From: an uncultured Bacteroidota bacterium
GTDB lineage: Bacteria > Bacteroidota > Bacteroidia > Flavobacteriales > Flavobacteriaceae
Assembly (NCBI GenBank): GCA_902574335.1
Contig: CACGNO010000003.1
Span: 1-52,692, forward strand
Length of the DNA stretch: 52,692 nucleotides
Direction of reading: 5' to 3'
Under the pieces are notes generated by a model. It was given only the letters and a program-made list of their open reading frames with translations. It was not told where the DNA came from and ran no database searches. Below are positions 1-8,715 of the stretch, piece by piece. Position 1 is the first letter of the stretch. Each line of letters starts with the position of its first letter. The translations under genes and the position numbers were made by a program.

Positions 1-27
1 AATATAAATCGCATCCAATCAAATTAT

Positions 28-35
28 TATTTTTG
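28..35 (+). promoter_or_regulatory. Predicted -7 promoter box (TATTTTTG) of the ABC-F gene
   Basis: The box matches the Bacteroidota consensus TAnnTTTG and ends 9 nt before ATG 45. It overlaps the alternative TTG start at 33, which argues that translation begins at 45. No clear -33 element is visible. The assignment is by motif only. Confidence 0.5.
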
Positions 36-44
36 GCGAAAATT

Positions 45-1649
45 ATGATTAGTACAACTAATTTATCAGTCCAATTTGGTAAAAGAATCTTATTCGATGA
101 GGTAAATGTAACTTTTAAAAAAGGAAATTGTTATGGAATTATTGGTGCTAATGGATCTGGAAAATCTACTTTTTTAAAAATTCTCTCTGGAAAATTAAAC
201 CCAAACTCAGGAAATGTAATTATTGATGCAAATAAAAGACTTTCTGTTCTAGAACAAAATCAAAATGAGTTTGATGAGTTTGAAACCTTAAAAACTACTA
301 TTATGGGAAATAAGGTCCTTTATGATATCAAGAAAGAAATGGATGATTTGTATTCAAAAACAGATTTTAATGATGAGGATGGGGTAAGAGTTGGTGAATT
401 GCAAAACAGATATGAAGAGATGGATGGATGGAATGCAGAAAGTGATGCTGCTTCTTTACTTTCACAACTTGGTGTTAATGAAAATTTGCATTATACTAAA
501 ATGTCTGATTTAGAACCAAAAACCAAAGTTAGAGTTTTATTGACTCAAGCACTATTTGGTAATCCTGATATATTAATTATGGATGAGCCAACTAATAATC
601 TTGATTTTGAAACTATTAAATGGTTGCAAAATTTTCTAATTAATTATGAAAATACAGTTATTGTTGTATCCCACGACAGGTATTTTTTAGATTCTGTATG
701 TACACATATATCCGATATTGATTATGGAAAAATTAGTCATTATACAGGTAATTACTCATTTTGGTATCAGTCTAGTCAATTAGCACTAAAACAAAGAGCT
801 CAACAAAACAAAAAGGCTGAGGATAAAAAGAAGGAACTTGAGGAATTCATTTCCAGATTTAGTGCAAATGTTGCAAAATCAAAACAAGCAACCTCTAGAA
901 AGAAAATGATAGAAAAGTTAAATATTGAAGAAATAAAACCATCTTCAAGAAGATATCCGGGAATAATTTTTGAACAGGAAAGAGAGTCAGGAGATCAAAT
1001 ATTAACCATAGAAAATCTAAATTTTTCATCTGCTATTAATGATTTAAATTTAATTCTAAATAAGGGAGATAAATTAATTTTATTTTCAAAGGATTCTAAA
1101 ATAACAAGTAGCTTTTATGATATAATTTTAAATAACTCTAATCAAAGTGAAGCGATTAAATGGGGAAGTACGATATCTAAGTCATTCATACCTAATGATC
1201 ATGACTCTTATTTTAATAAAGATTTAAACTTAATAGATTGGCTCAGACAATGGGCTAATAATGATGAGGAAAGGAAAGAAGATTTTATTAGAGGTTTTCT
1301 TGGCAAAATGATATTTAGTGGTGATGAGGCATTAAAATCTTGTAAAGTTTTATCAGGTGGTGAAAAGGTTAGATGTATGCTTTCAAAAACCATGATGGAA
1401 AGATCTAACTTCTTATTATTTGATGACCCAACTAACCATTTAGATCTAGAGACAATTACAGCTTTAAATAATTCTCTAATAAGATTTAAAGGAAATTTAA
1501 TTCTAACTACACAAGATTATGAGTTTGCTAATTCAGTAGGGAATAGAGTTTTTGAAATAGGTCCTAAAGGATACATTGATAAACTTATGAAGTTTGAAGA
1601 CTACCTAAATGATGAAAAAGTTAAAGAACAAAGAAATCTAATCTACTGA
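45..1649 (+). CDS. ABC-F family ATP-binding protein (YbiT/Uup-like)
   Basis: This is a soluble protein of 534 residues with two ABC ATPase domains in one chain and no membrane segments, the architecture of ABC-F ribosome-associated ATPases that act at the tRNA exit site. The first domain carries Walker A GANGSGKST and Walker B LIMDEPTNNLD, but its signature is LEPKTKVRVL instead of LSGG. The second domain has a canonical LSGGEK signature and DDPTNHLD but a degenerate Walker A (ILFSKDSKITS). I know both deviations from flavobacterial YbiT-like members. A Lys/Glu-rich linker near residues 235-300 separates the domains. A TTG at 33 would add four residues, but it lies inside the predicted promoter box, so ATG 45 is preferred. 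The gene overlaps the convergent pheT fragment by 7 nt. The exact ABC-F subfamily is not certain. Confidence 0.88.
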   Translation: MISTTNLSVQFGKRILFDEVNVTFKKGNCYGIIGANGSGKSTFLKILSGKLNPNSGNVIIDANKRLSVLEQNQNEFDEFETLKTTIMGNKVLYDIKKEMDDLYSKTDFNDEDGVRVGELQNRYEEMDGWNAESDAASLLSQLGVNENLHYTKMSDLEPKTKVRVLLTQALFGNPDILIMDEPTNNLDFETIKWLQNFLINYENTVIVVSHDRYFLDSVCTHISDIDYGKISHYTGNYSFWYQSSQLALKQRAQQNKKAEDKKKELEEFISRFSANVAKSKQATSRKKMIEKLNIEEIKPSSRRYPGIIFEQERESGDQILTIENLNFSSAINDLNLILNKGDKLILFSKDSKITSSFYDIILNNSNQSEAIKWGSTISKSFIPNDHDSYFNKDLNLIDWLRQWANNDEERKEDFIRGFLGKMIFSGDEALKSCKVLSGGEKVRCMLSKTMMERSNFLLFDDPTNHLDLETITALNNSLIRFKGNLILTTQDYEFANSVGNRVFEIGPKGYIDKLMKFEDYLNDEKVKEQRNLIY

Positions 1650-2527
1650 TCCCTTATTACTGCGTCGTGTTTTTTGCTTACTAATTTTATAATCTTTTCT
1701 GAAATACTTTTTATCTCTTTATCACTCAAGGTTTTTTCTTTTGAACTTAATGATACTGAAAAAGAATACGATATCTTATTTTTTGTATTATCTGACTTGT
1801 AAGAATCTGTTAGGCTAATTCCGTTAATAAGTTTTGGTGAAACAGACATAACAGTACTTTTTATATCCTTGTACAAAATATCATTATCAATTAAAAATGA
1901 AAAATCTCTTACAACGAATGGAAATTTAGATATTGGTTTAACATTAAAAAAATCATCATTTATTAAGGAATAGAATAAATCTAAATCAACATTTGAATAA
2001 TAAACATCAGATTTAATTCCAAATTGTTTAAGGTCGTTCATGTTTATTTGTTCTATAGTTGCAATAACTTTATCAACAACTTTAATGTGTAAATTACCAT
2101 TGTTTGAGATTTCTTCAGAATGGGATATATTAAACCTGTTCATCAGATTAACAATGATATTTTTAAGAATGAATAAATTAGATTTAACATTATTATTTGA
2201 CCAGTTTTTTGAAATCACGTCACCATTTAAAGCAACTCCCAAAACTTTTTTCTCTTCATAACTCTTTCCTGATTTATAATAAATAGATCCAAACTCATAC
2301 AGGTTGTTTGAGATGCTTTTTCTATTTAAATTATATGATATTGAACTTAGAAATCCACTTTTGAGATCATTTCTCATCAATGATATGTCTTTGCTAAGTG
2401 AATTTTTTAAAAAAACAGAATCTTTATTATTTGTGTTTGAATTTTCTGAAACTAATGAAAACAGTCTAGATTTTAATATACAGAGACTTTTATACACTGA
2501 TAAAATTATAAAATCAAAGCTAGTCAA
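1643..2527 (-). pseudogene. pheT: 5'-truncated phenylalanyl-tRNA synthetase beta subunit (C-terminal part only)
   Basis: The reading frame encodes only the C-terminal third of PheT. It contains the B6/B7-like region (SLSKDISLMRNDL, then SYNLNRKS and LYEFGSIYY) followed by the ferredoxin-fold anticodon-binding domain at the end (KFPFVVRDFSFLID). PheT is normally near 800 residues; here there are 294 codons, and the first 20-30 do not look like PheT. The tRNA-binding N-terminal and B5 regions are absent. No continuation is open on the minus strand between 2528 and 2682; all three frames have stops. The only start is TTG 2527. Since PheT is essential, a full copy must exist elsewhere, or this is an assembly junction. 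The identity of the C-terminal part is fairly sure; its functional state is inferred. Confidence 0.65.
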
Positions 2528-2534
2528 GTCAAGA

Positions 2535-2681
2535 ATTCTTAGGTTTCATGCCTTTGGGTTTATATTACAAAGACAGGATGATATAAAAAATAAAACTTTC
2601 TTAAAAACTTTTTTTGAAATCTCAAAAGATAAAAAAGTTAATGAGGAAATAAATAATCTATACTACGAATTAAAAGAATAA
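2535..2681 (+). other. C-terminal tail of an unrecognised plus-strand ORF, truncated at the pheT junction
   Basis: About 49 codons rich in Lys, Glu and Asn run to a TAA at 2681 and read like a real protein C-terminus (ending NNLYYELKE). Further upstream the same frame runs antisense to pheT and stops looking protein-like. No minus-strand frame is open here. I do not recognise the family. The simplest reading is the 3' end of a gene whose 5' part was lost at the same breakpoint that truncated pheT. It could also be non-coding. Confidence 0.3.
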
Positions 2682-2682
2682 T

Positions 2683-3339
2683 TTACTTGTTTCCTTTTTT
2701 ATAATCATCAAGAAATTTTTGTAAGCCAATATCTGTAAGAGGGTGGTTTAACAAGCTTTTAATTGACTTTAAAGGGGTTGTAACTACATCTGCACCAATT
2801 TTAGCACAATCGATTATATGCATTGGTCCTCTGATTGATGCTGCCAATATCTCTGTTTGAAAACTATAATTGTCGAAAATCATTCTAATATCAGAAATAA
2901 GTTCAATTCCGTTAGAACTAATATCATCAATTCTTCCAATAAAAGGTGAAATGTAAGTAGCACCTGCTTTAGCTGCTAACAGTGCCTGACCAGAAGAAAA
3001 AATAAGGGTGCAATTTGTTTTGATTGAATTTTCTGAAAAATATTTTATTGCTTTAATTCCTTCAGCGATCATTGGGACTTTAACAACGATTTGGTTGTGT
3101 AAAGCAGCTAACTCTTCACCTTCTTTAACAATACCATCATAATCTGTTGAAATAACTTCTGCAGAAACATCGCCAGTAACTATTTCACATATTTTTTTAT
3201 AATGATTGATAATATTTTCTTTACCAGTGATACCTTCTTTAGCCATTAATGATGGGTTGGTTGTAACGCCATCAAGAATTCCAAGAGATTGTGCTTCTTT
3301 TATTTCCTCAAGATTTGCAGTGTCGACAAAAAATTTCAT
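2683..3339 (-). CDS. Transaldolase, small TalC/Fsa-type
   Basis: This is a cytoplasmic class I aldolase of 218 residues, the length of the small bacterial transaldolase/fructose-6-phosphate aldolase group. The start MKFFVDTANLEEIKEA, the phosphate-binding TTNPSLMAKEG, the Schiff-base lysine in VVKVPM (near residue 87) and the NCTLIFSSGQA and SPFIGRIDD strands are all family hallmarks. It transfers dihydroxyacetone units between sugar phosphates in the non-oxidative pentose phosphate pathway. Whether it acts as a transaldolase or as a fructose-6-phosphate aldolase cannot be decided by eye. Its ATG directly follows the stop of the SDR gene upstream on the same strand, so the two are probably cotranscribed. 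Confidence 0.9.
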   Translation of the reverse strand: MKFFVDTANLEEIKEAQSLGILDGVTTNPSLMAKEGITGKENIINHYKKICEIVTGDVSAEVISTDYDGIVKEGEELAALHNQIVVKVPMIAEGIKAIKYFSENSIKTNCTLIFSSGQALLAAKAGATYISPFIGRIDDISSNGIELISDIRMIFDNYSFQTEILAASIRGPMHIIDCAKIGADVVTTPLKSIKSLLNHPLTDIGLQKFLDDYKKGNK

Positions 3340-4146
3340 TTATAGTTTATTGTATTTAATTAATATTTTTTCAAAAAGTAGATCAGGTAATAATCTTTTT
3401 AAAATTATAGAAAACTTTTGAAATCTTGTACCAATTACATAATGTATTTTTGGTTTTTTCTTATTAATAATTTTATGTACCAATATCGCAATCATCTTTG
3501 GATCACTTCCTCCTTTTTCAACGTGATCATTCATTTTTTTCCATAATCTATAGTATTTGTTGAAATACAAAGATTTTTTATCATTGAATGAATCTATTCT
3601 TCTTTTTACAATATCTGTTTTGAAATCACCAGGTGCAATATTTACAATATTTATGTTAAAATCTTTTACTTCCATCCTAAGAGATTCCGTAACAATTTCT
3701 AATGCACTTTTTGATGCACAGTAAATTCCTCTGAAAGGAAGCCCAATGTATGCAGCTATTGATGTTATATTTATAACCAATCCTCCACCATTTTTTCTCA
3801 TTAATGGTAAAACTTGTTTTGTTATCTCTAATGGTCCAAAGAAATTTGTTTTAAATAAACTTTCAACATCTGTTATATTAGATTCTTCAATTGGACCTGT
3901 AAAACCAATACCTGCATTATTAATTAATACATCAATTTTACCTTCTTTTTGATAAACATAATTTAAGCATTCATTAATATCATCTCTAATATTAATATTT
4001 GACTTAATTAGATTTATAATACTGTTTTTGTAGTTAGATGGATTTCTTGAAGTGCCATAAACTATATAATTTTTATTTTTTAAATATTCACCTATTGTCT
4101 TTCCTATTCCAGAGGAAGCACCAGTAATTAGAACAACTTTTGACAT
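3340..4146 (-). CDS. Short-chain dehydrogenase/reductase (SDR)
   Basis: This is a classical SDR of 268 residues. It has a Rossmann fold with the cofactor motif TGASSGIG at residues 7-14, the NNAG motif (LINNAGIGF) near 78-86, a catalytic Ser in NITSIAAY and the YxxxK pair in YCASK. It is predicted to be a cytosolic NAD(P)-dependent oxidoreductase of unknown substrate; the C-terminal part resembles members acting on lipids or retinol-like substrates, but this is only a resemblance. The ATG at 4146 lies directly against the U-run that ends the SRP RNA. There is no room for a separate promoter, so expression probably comes from readthrough of the SRP RNA promoter. Transaldolase follows without a gap. 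Confidence 0.88.
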   Translation of the reverse strand: MSKVVLITGASSGIGKTIGEYLKNKNYIVYGTSRNPSNYKNSIINLIKSNINIRDDINECLNYVYQKEGKIDVLINNAGIGFTGPIEESNITDVESLFKTNFFGPLEITKQVLPLMRKNGGGLVINITSIAAYIGLPFRGIYCASKSALEIVTESLRMEVKDFNINIVNIAPGDFKTDIVKRRIDSFNDKKSLYFNKYYRLWKKMNDHVEKGGSDPKMIAILVHKIINKKKPKIHYVIGTRFQKFSIILKRLLPDLLFEKILIKYNKL

Positions 4147-4154
4147 AAAAAAAA
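4147..4154 (-). terminator. U-run terminator of the SRP RNA
   Basis: Eight consecutive T residues (minus strand) follow the closing stem of the SRP RNA hairpin, which can itself serve as terminator stem. The tract ends exactly at the ATG of the SDR gene (4146), so leakage through it would express that gene. Confidence 0.6.
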
Positions 4155-4250
4155 GGGCAAGTAACTTATATCACACCGCTACGACCATATACCCTTGCTG
4201 TGTTCCCACCCTGGGGGATTCAATGGGAGCTGGTTGCATAAGCCCTGCCC
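4155..4250 (-). ncRNA. ffs: Signal recognition particle RNA, small bacterial (4.5S-like)
   Basis: On the minus strand the sequence contains the conserved SRP domain IV core: GGTGGGAACACAGCAAGGG, with the symmetric loop and a GGAA-class tetraloop region. The ends pair as GGGC at 4250-4247 with GCCC at 4158-4155, giving a closed hairpin of about 96 nt without an Alu domain. It binds Ffh and directs cotranslational insertion of membrane proteins. A perfect TATATTTG promoter box lies 4 nt before the 5' end, and a run of eight U residues follows the 3' end. Confidence 0.93.
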
Positions 4251-4254
4251 ATAA

Positions 4255-4262
4255 CAAATATA
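4255..4262 (-). promoter_or_regulatory. Predicted -7 promoter box (TATATTTG) of the SRP RNA
   Basis: This is a perfect TAnnTTTG match ending 4 nt upstream of the first paired base of the SRP RNA (4250). Since that RNA's 5' end is defined by its fold, the pair gives an internal measure of the distance from box to transcription start in this genome. Confidence 0.75.
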
Positions 4263-4310
4263 CTATGTTTTAATAAATGTTTATTATTATTTAATTTTAC
4301 TAATGCATAA

Positions 4311-5324
4311 ATGAGGTATTTAATATTTTTAGTAGTTTTTATTTGCTCATGTGGAATAAAAAAATCTCCAGATTATAAAATTATTATAGACTCTAGTGAT
4401 GAATTTTTAAACAAAAACTCCTCTGTAAATCTTGCAATTGAAGGTTTAGTAAATACTGATTTTAAAGTTATCTACTACTTAAACGGAAAAAAAATAAATT
4501 CTAATAGTAGATTATTAAATTCAAGATTAGGATCTAACACAATTGAAGCGATTATATCAAATAATAGTGATCAAATCACTTTATCAAAAGAAATAGATGT
4601 TTTTTCCAATATATCACCTAAGGTTTACACATATGAAATATTAAATGAATTTAACCACGATATATCTTCTTATACGCAAGGGTTAGAATTTCATGGAGAA
4701 TATCTTTATGAAAGTACAGGTTTGAATGGATATTCATCTTTAAAGAAAATTGATTTATTTAAAAATAAAGTAATTGAAACCAGGTTTTTAGATAAACAAT
4801 ATTTTGGTGAAGGATTAACAATTATAAATAATAAAATAATTCAATTAACCTGGAAAAGTAAGGTTGGATTTATTTATGATTTAGATACTTTTGAAATGGT
4901 AGGATCATTTAATTATGGAAAAAGTACTGAGGGATGGGGACTTGCTAACGATGGAACAAACATTTTTAAATCAGATGGTACAGAGAAAATATGGCTATTA
5001 GATTCAGAAAACTATGAGGAAATTAACCACTTGGAAATAGTAACAAATAATAAAAAAATAAAAAACATTAATGAGTTAGAGATTGTTGATAATCAAATTT
5101 ATGCTAATACTTATCAATTCAATAACGATGTGTGCGTTATAATTAATAAAGATACAGGAGAAGTTACAGGAATAATCAACTTTAAAGGATTAAGAGATAA
5201 GGTCAGGGATCACCCGGAATTGGATGTTTTGAATGGTATTGCTTATAACAAGAAAAGAAAAACCTTCTTTGTAACTGGAAAGAAGTGGAATAAAATATTT
5301 GAAATTAGAATTTTTAAGGTCTAA
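4311..5324 (+). CDS. Glutaminyl-peptide cyclotransferase, beta-propeller (plant-type), lipoprotein
   Basis: The product has 337 residues. It begins with a short lipoprotein signal ([14 protein letters not shown], lipidated Cys near 14) and an Ig-like spacer to about residue 95. The rest is the five-bladed propeller of the plant/bacterial glutaminyl cyclase family, with typical segments [74 protein letters not shown] and LNGIAYN. The family converts N-terminal glutamine of exported proteins to pyroglutamate, here in the periplasm or at the outer membrane. The gene is monocistronic and overlaps the 3' end of convergent glyA by 11 nt. The family assignment is strong; its targets are unknown. Confidence 0.88.
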   Translation: MRYLIFLVVFICSCGIKKSPDYKIIIDSSDEFLNKNSSVNLAIEGLVNTDFKVIYYLNGKKINSNSRLLNSRLGSNTIEAIISNNSDQITLSKEIDVFSNISPKVYTYEILNEFNHDISSYTQGLEFHGEYLYESTGLNGYSSLKKIDLFKNKVIETRFLDKQYFGEGLTIINNKIIQLTWKSKVGFIYDLDTFEMVGSFNYGKSTEGWGLANDGTNIFKSDGTEKIWLLDSENYEEINHLEIVTNNKKIKNINELEIVDNQIYANTYQFNNDVCVIINKDTGEVTGIINFKGLRDKVRDHPELDVLNGIAYNKKRKTFFVTGKKWNKIFEIRIFKV

Positions 5325-6588
5325 ATAAAGGCAAATTAGACATGAATTCGTTTACCTCACTTTTAATTTTAGTAATCAAATTTTCATTTTCATGGTTAGT
5401 AATCGTTTGATCAATAAAATCAACAATTATTCTCATGTCATTTTCTTTTAGACCCCTTGTAGTTATAGCTGCAGTTCCAAATCTTATTCCAGAAGTAATA
5501 AATGGTGACTTATCATCAAATGGCACCATATTTTTGTTAGCAGTTATATCTGCATTAACTAGAGATTTTTCAGCATCTTTTCCAGTTATATTTTTATTTC
5601 TTAGATCTATTAACATCATATGATTATCTGTGCCTCTTGAAATTATGTTATAATTTCTGCTAATTAGCTCATTAGCCATTGCTTTAGCATTATTTCTTAC
5701 ACTAACAATATAATCCATAAAAGAATCTTCAATTGCTTCTCCAAATGCAATTGCTTTAGCTCCAATAATATGTTCTAGTGGACCACCTTGATTTCCTGGA
5801 AATACTGCTAAATCTAAAAGATTTGACATAGGTTTTAAATTCCCATTTTTAAATTTTTTTCCAAATGGATTCTCAAAATCCTTACCCATTAAAATTAAAC
5901 CACCACGCGGACCACGTAATGTTTTGTGAGTAGTTGTTGTAACAACATGACAATAAGGAAGAGGATCATTTAAAATTCCTTTTGCAATTAAACCCGAAGG
6001 GTGAGAAATATCAGCTAACAAAAATGCTCCAACAGAATCAGCAATGTCTCTAAATTTTTTAAAATCCATATCTCTTGAATATGCTGAGGCACCAGCAATA
6101 ATCATATTCGGTTTCTCTTTTTTAGCTATTTCTGCTATTTTTTCATAATTCAATAAACCAGTATCCTTTTCCACTCCATAGAAGGATGTCTTATAAAATA
6201 TTCCTGAAAAATTTACACTAGATCCATGAGTTAGGTGTCCACCATGAGATAGATCAAATCCCAATAATTTATCACCTGGCTTTAAAAAAGCATGGAATAC
6301 AGCAGCATTTGCCTGACTTCCAGAATGTGGCTGAACATTAGCATACTCAGCTCCAAATAAAGATTTTGCTCTTTCAATAGCCAATGTTTCAATTTCATCT
6401 ACAACTTCACATCCACCATAATATCTTTTACCGGGATAACCTTCAGCATATTTATTAGTTAAAACTGATCCACATGCAAGCATAACATCTGGACTGGTAA
6501 AATTTTCAGATGCAATTAATTCAATTCCAGAAAGTTGTCTCTGTTCTTCTTTTTTTATTAAATCAAAAATTTTTTTGCTATTACTCAT
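5314..6588 (-). CDS. glyA: Serine hydroxymethyltransferase
   Basis: This is a PLP enzyme of 424 residues that interconverts serine and glycine while charging tetrahydrofolate with a one-carbon unit. Recognisable blocks are [13 protein letters not shown] near the N-terminus, [39 protein letters not shown], and the PLP-lysine motif [14 protein letters not shown] (Lys near 222). The length equals that of bacterial GlyA. It is transcribed alone, divergent from smpB, and its 3' end overlaps the glutaminyl cyclase gene. No standard promoter box is obvious in the 43-nt divergent spacer on this strand. Confidence 0.97.
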   Translation of the reverse strand: MSNSKKIFDLIKKEEQRQLSGIELIASENFTSPDVMLACGSVLTNKYAEGYPGKRYYGGCEVVDEIETLAIERAKSLFGAEYANVQPHSGSQANAAVFHAFLKPGDKLLGFDLSHGGHLTHGSSVNFSGIFYKTSFYGVEKDTGLLNYEKIAEIAKKEKPNMIIAGASAYSRDMDFKKFRDIADSVGAFLLADISHPSGLIAKGILNDPLPYCHVVTTTTHKTLRGPRGGLILMGKDFENPFGKKFKNGNLKPMSNLLDLAVFPGNQGGPLEHIIGAKAIAFGEAIEDSFMDYIVSVRNNAKAMANELISRNYNIISRGTDNHMMLIDLRNKNITGKDAEKSLVNADITANKNMVPFDDKSPFITSGIRFGTAAITTRGLKENDMRIIVDFIDQTITNHENENLITKIKSEVNEFMSNLPLFRP

Positions 6589-6619
6589 CAGGTAGAATAT
6601 TTTATATAAAGATACTTAT

Positions 6620-6627
6620 TAACTTTG
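6620..6627 (+). promoter_or_regulatory. Predicted -7 promoter box (TAACTTTG) of smpB
   Basis: The box is a perfect TAnnTTTG match ending 4 nt before GTG 6632. With the SRP RNA spacing as a guide, transcription would begin at the start codon itself. Confidence 0.6.
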
Positions 6628-6631
6628 CTTA

Positions 6632-7069
6632 GTGCAAGAGAATATCAACATACAGAATAAAAAAGCAAGATTCAAATATTTCACTCAGAAAAAATATGTT
6701 GCTGGCTTAGTTTTGACAGGTTTACAGATCAAATCAATTAGATCAAAAAATGTAAATATTGACAATTCATATTGCAACTTTGATTCTAATGAATTGTTTT
6801 TATATAATGTGAATTTTGAAAATATTCATGTTAATAAAAAAAACAACACTGTAAAGTTGCTGTTGAACAAAAAGGAGTTATTAAAAATTAAAAAAGAATC
6901 TGATAATCCAGGAATAACGATTGTTCCTTTAAAGATTTTTATTAATCAAAGTGGTTTTGCTAAAATTCAAATCAGTATTGCAAAAGGAAAAAAGAATTAT
7001 GATAAAAGACAAACAATAAAATCTAGAGAGGCAAAAATCAAAATTAGTAGAGTAATGAAAAAAAATTAA
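6632..7069 (+). CDS. smpB: SsrA-binding protein SmpB
   Basis: This is a small basic RNA-binding protein of 145 residues and the partner of tmRNA in rescuing stalled ribosomes. The N-terminus INIQNKKARFKYF, the GLVLTGLQIKSIRSKNVNI segment, the FAKIQISIAKGKKNYDKRQTIKSREA block and a basic C-terminal tail are diagnostic. It starts with GTG; there is no in-frame ATG that keeps the conserved N-terminus, and a TAnnTTTG box sits 4 nt upstream. The 3' end overlaps the convergent pcm gene by 4 nt. The tmRNA gene is not in this window. Confidence 0.95.
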   Translation: MQENINIQNKKARFKYFTQKKYVAGLVLTGLQIKSIRSKNVNIDNSYCNFDSNELFLYNVNFENIHVNKKNNTVKLLLNKKELLKIKKESDNPGITIVPLKIFINQSGFAKIQISIAKGKKNYDKRQTIKSREAKIKISRVMKKN

Positions 7070-7707
7070 ATTATTTTCTTTAGCATAGGAACAAATTTAA
7101 ATGACCCTAAGTCTGTTTTTTCAAAATTATTTGCATCAGTTTTTTTTATTAAAATCATTTTTTGATTTAAATCTCCAATAGGTATAATCATCTTTCCGTT
7201 AATTTTTAATTGCTTTAATAATTCTTGAGGAATTTCTTTAGAAGCTGCTGTTACTAAAATTTTATCAAAGGGAGCTTTTTCTTCGAAGCCTAAATATCCA
7301 TCAGCCCATATTATTTTTTTTGGTTTTAGTTTTAATTTTGATAAAGTTGTTTTAGCTTTTCTTTTCAATTCGAAAATCCTTTCAACAGAATAGACTTCAG
7401 TTTTTAAATAAATTAGAACTGCTGTTTGATAACCTGAGCCTGTTCCAATTTCCAAAATTTTTTCTCCTTCGTTTATACCCAGTTTTTCAGTTTGGAATGC
7501 AACAGTGTATGGTTGAGAAATTGTTTGACTGGCTGATATAGGAAATGCCTTATCTTCATATGCAAAATCTTGAAAGTCATACTCAATAAAAAAATGCCTT
7601 GGTATATTATATATAGCATTCAAAACTCTTTTACTTGTTATTCCTTTGGAAATTAATTCTTCGACTAATTTTTTTCTTTTTCCTTTATGCTTTGGAGAGT
7701 CAATCAA
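7066..7707 (-). CDS. pcm: Protein-L-isoaspartate O-methyltransferase
   Basis: This SAM-dependent methyltransferase of 213 residues initiates repair of isoaspartyl residues in aged proteins. It shows KHKGKRKKLVEEL, the PRHFF motif, the substrate loop ISASQTISQPYTVAF and the SAM-binding motif ILEIGTGSGYQTAVL, then VYSVER and the IIPIGD motif near the end, as in other Pcm proteins. The only start that retains the conserved N-terminal helix is TTG 7707. It is divergent from the Gfo/Idh gene with about 45 nt between starts. Confidence 0.92.
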   Translation of the reverse strand: MIDSPKHKGKRKKLVEELISKGITSKRVLNAIYNIPRHFFIEYDFQDFAYEDKAFPISASQTISQPYTVAFQTEKLGINEGEKILEIGTGSGYQTAVLIYLKTEVYSVERIFELKRKAKTTLSKLKLKPKKIIWADGYLGFEEKAPFDKILVTAASKEIPQELLKQLKINGKMIIPIGDLNQKMILIKKTDANNFEKTDLGSFKFVPMLKKII

Positions 7708-7739
7708 AATATTATTTTTTTAACACAATTAAATATATG

Positions 7740-7747
7740 TAAATTTG
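7740..7747 (+). promoter_or_regulatory. Predicted -7 promoter box (TAAATTTG) before the Gfo/Idh operon
   Basis: This perfect TAnnTTTG match ends 5 nt before ATG 7753 and supports that ATG over the earlier in-frame ATG at 7687, which would place the box inside the coding region. Confidence 0.6.
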
Positions 7748-7752
7748 AGATT

Positions 7753-8715
7753 ATGATTAAAGTCGGAATTATGGGTGTAGGACATTTAGGTGAGATACAC
7801 CTAAAATTAATCTCAAATTCTAAGTTATTTACTTTAGCAGGATTTTATGATAATAATCGAGAAACGGCAACTTTAATTTCTGAAAAGTATAATGTAATTT
7901 CTTATACATCATATGATGATTTATGTAATGATATTGACGCTGTCATTATATGTACTCCTACTCTCCATCATTTTGAAACAGCCAAATTCTTTCTCAGTCA
8001 AAATAAACATGTTTTTATTGAAAAACCTATAACAACTAATTTGGAACAAGCTAATAAACTGATTGAACTTAAAAATAAAAACAACTTAATTGGTCAAGTT
8101 GGCCACGTAGAAAGGTTTAATGGAGCTTTTATGGAAGTTGAGAACATTTTAAACCCTATGTTTATTGAATCACATAGATTGTCTAACTACCCAGCAAGAG
8201 GAACTGATGTCTCAGTAGTTTTAGACTTGATGATACACGATATTGATATTGTTTTGTCTATTGTAAAATCAAAGGTTAAATATATATCTGCAAATGGCAC
8301 AAAAATTATAAGCTCTAGCCCTGACATCGCTAACGCAAGAATTGAATTTGAAAATGGATGTGTAGCTAATTTAACATCAAGTAGGTTGTCTCTAAAAAAG
8401 ATGAGAAAAATGAGAGTTTTTCAATTAGATTCATATATTTCTATTGATTTTGATAAAAGTAAATCTGAAATAGTTCAAATTAACGATTACGACAAAAAAA
8501 ACAAATATGCTATGACTCTTCACAATAGTGAGGGCATAGAAAAAGAAATCAAGATTAAAACCTTAGAAAATTTAAATGTCAATTCAATAATTCAAGAACA
8601 TAATGATTTTGCTTCATCAATAAGAACTAAAAATCCTCCCAAGGTTTCTTTTGAAACTGGTAGAGATGCTCTTGAATTAGCTTTCAAAATATTAAAACAA
8701 ATTGATTCGAAGTAA
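7753..8715 (+). CDS. Gfo/Idh/MocA family oxidoreductase
   Basis: This NAD(P)-dependent sugar-type oxidoreductase has 320 residues. It opens with the Rossmann motif KVGIMGVGHLGEIHL, followed by CTPTLHHFETA and the conserved EKP of FIEKPITTN, with HDIDI in the second domain. I chose the start at 7753 because the 22 residues added by the 7687 ATG precede the usual family start and overlap the promoter box. It heads a compact operon with yggS, an exonuclease and miaA. The substrate cannot be predicted; flavobacterial members in this context are usually left as generic oxidoreductases. Confidence 0.88.
   Translation: MIKVGIMGVGHLGEIHLKLISNSKLFTLAGFYDNNRETATLISEKYNVISYTSYDDLCNDIDAVIICTPTLHHFETAKFFLSQNKHVFIEKPITTNLEQANKLIELKNKNNLIGQVGHVERFNGAFMEVENILNPMFIESHRLSNYPARGTDVSVVLDLMIHDIDIVLSIVKSKVKYISANGTKIISSSPDIANARIEFENGCVANLTSSRLSLKKMRKMRVFQLDSYISIDFDKSKSEIVQINDYDKKNKYAMTLHNSEGIEKEIKIKTLENLNVNSIIQEHNDFASSIRTKNPPKVSFETGRDALELAFKILKQIDSK

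Noticed and set aside
33-44. TTG start four codons upstream for the ABC-F protein
   Set aside because: It lies inside the TATTTTTG promoter box, and relatives start close to ATG 45.
2304-2534. N-terminal half of a plus-strand ORF antisense to pheT
   Set aside because: It overlaps the clearly conserved PheT frame; only the tail beyond 2535 might be coding.
7687-7752. 22-residue N-terminal extension of the Gfo/Idh protein
   Set aside because: It precedes the Rossmann motif by more than usual, overlaps the pcm start region and contains the promoter box.
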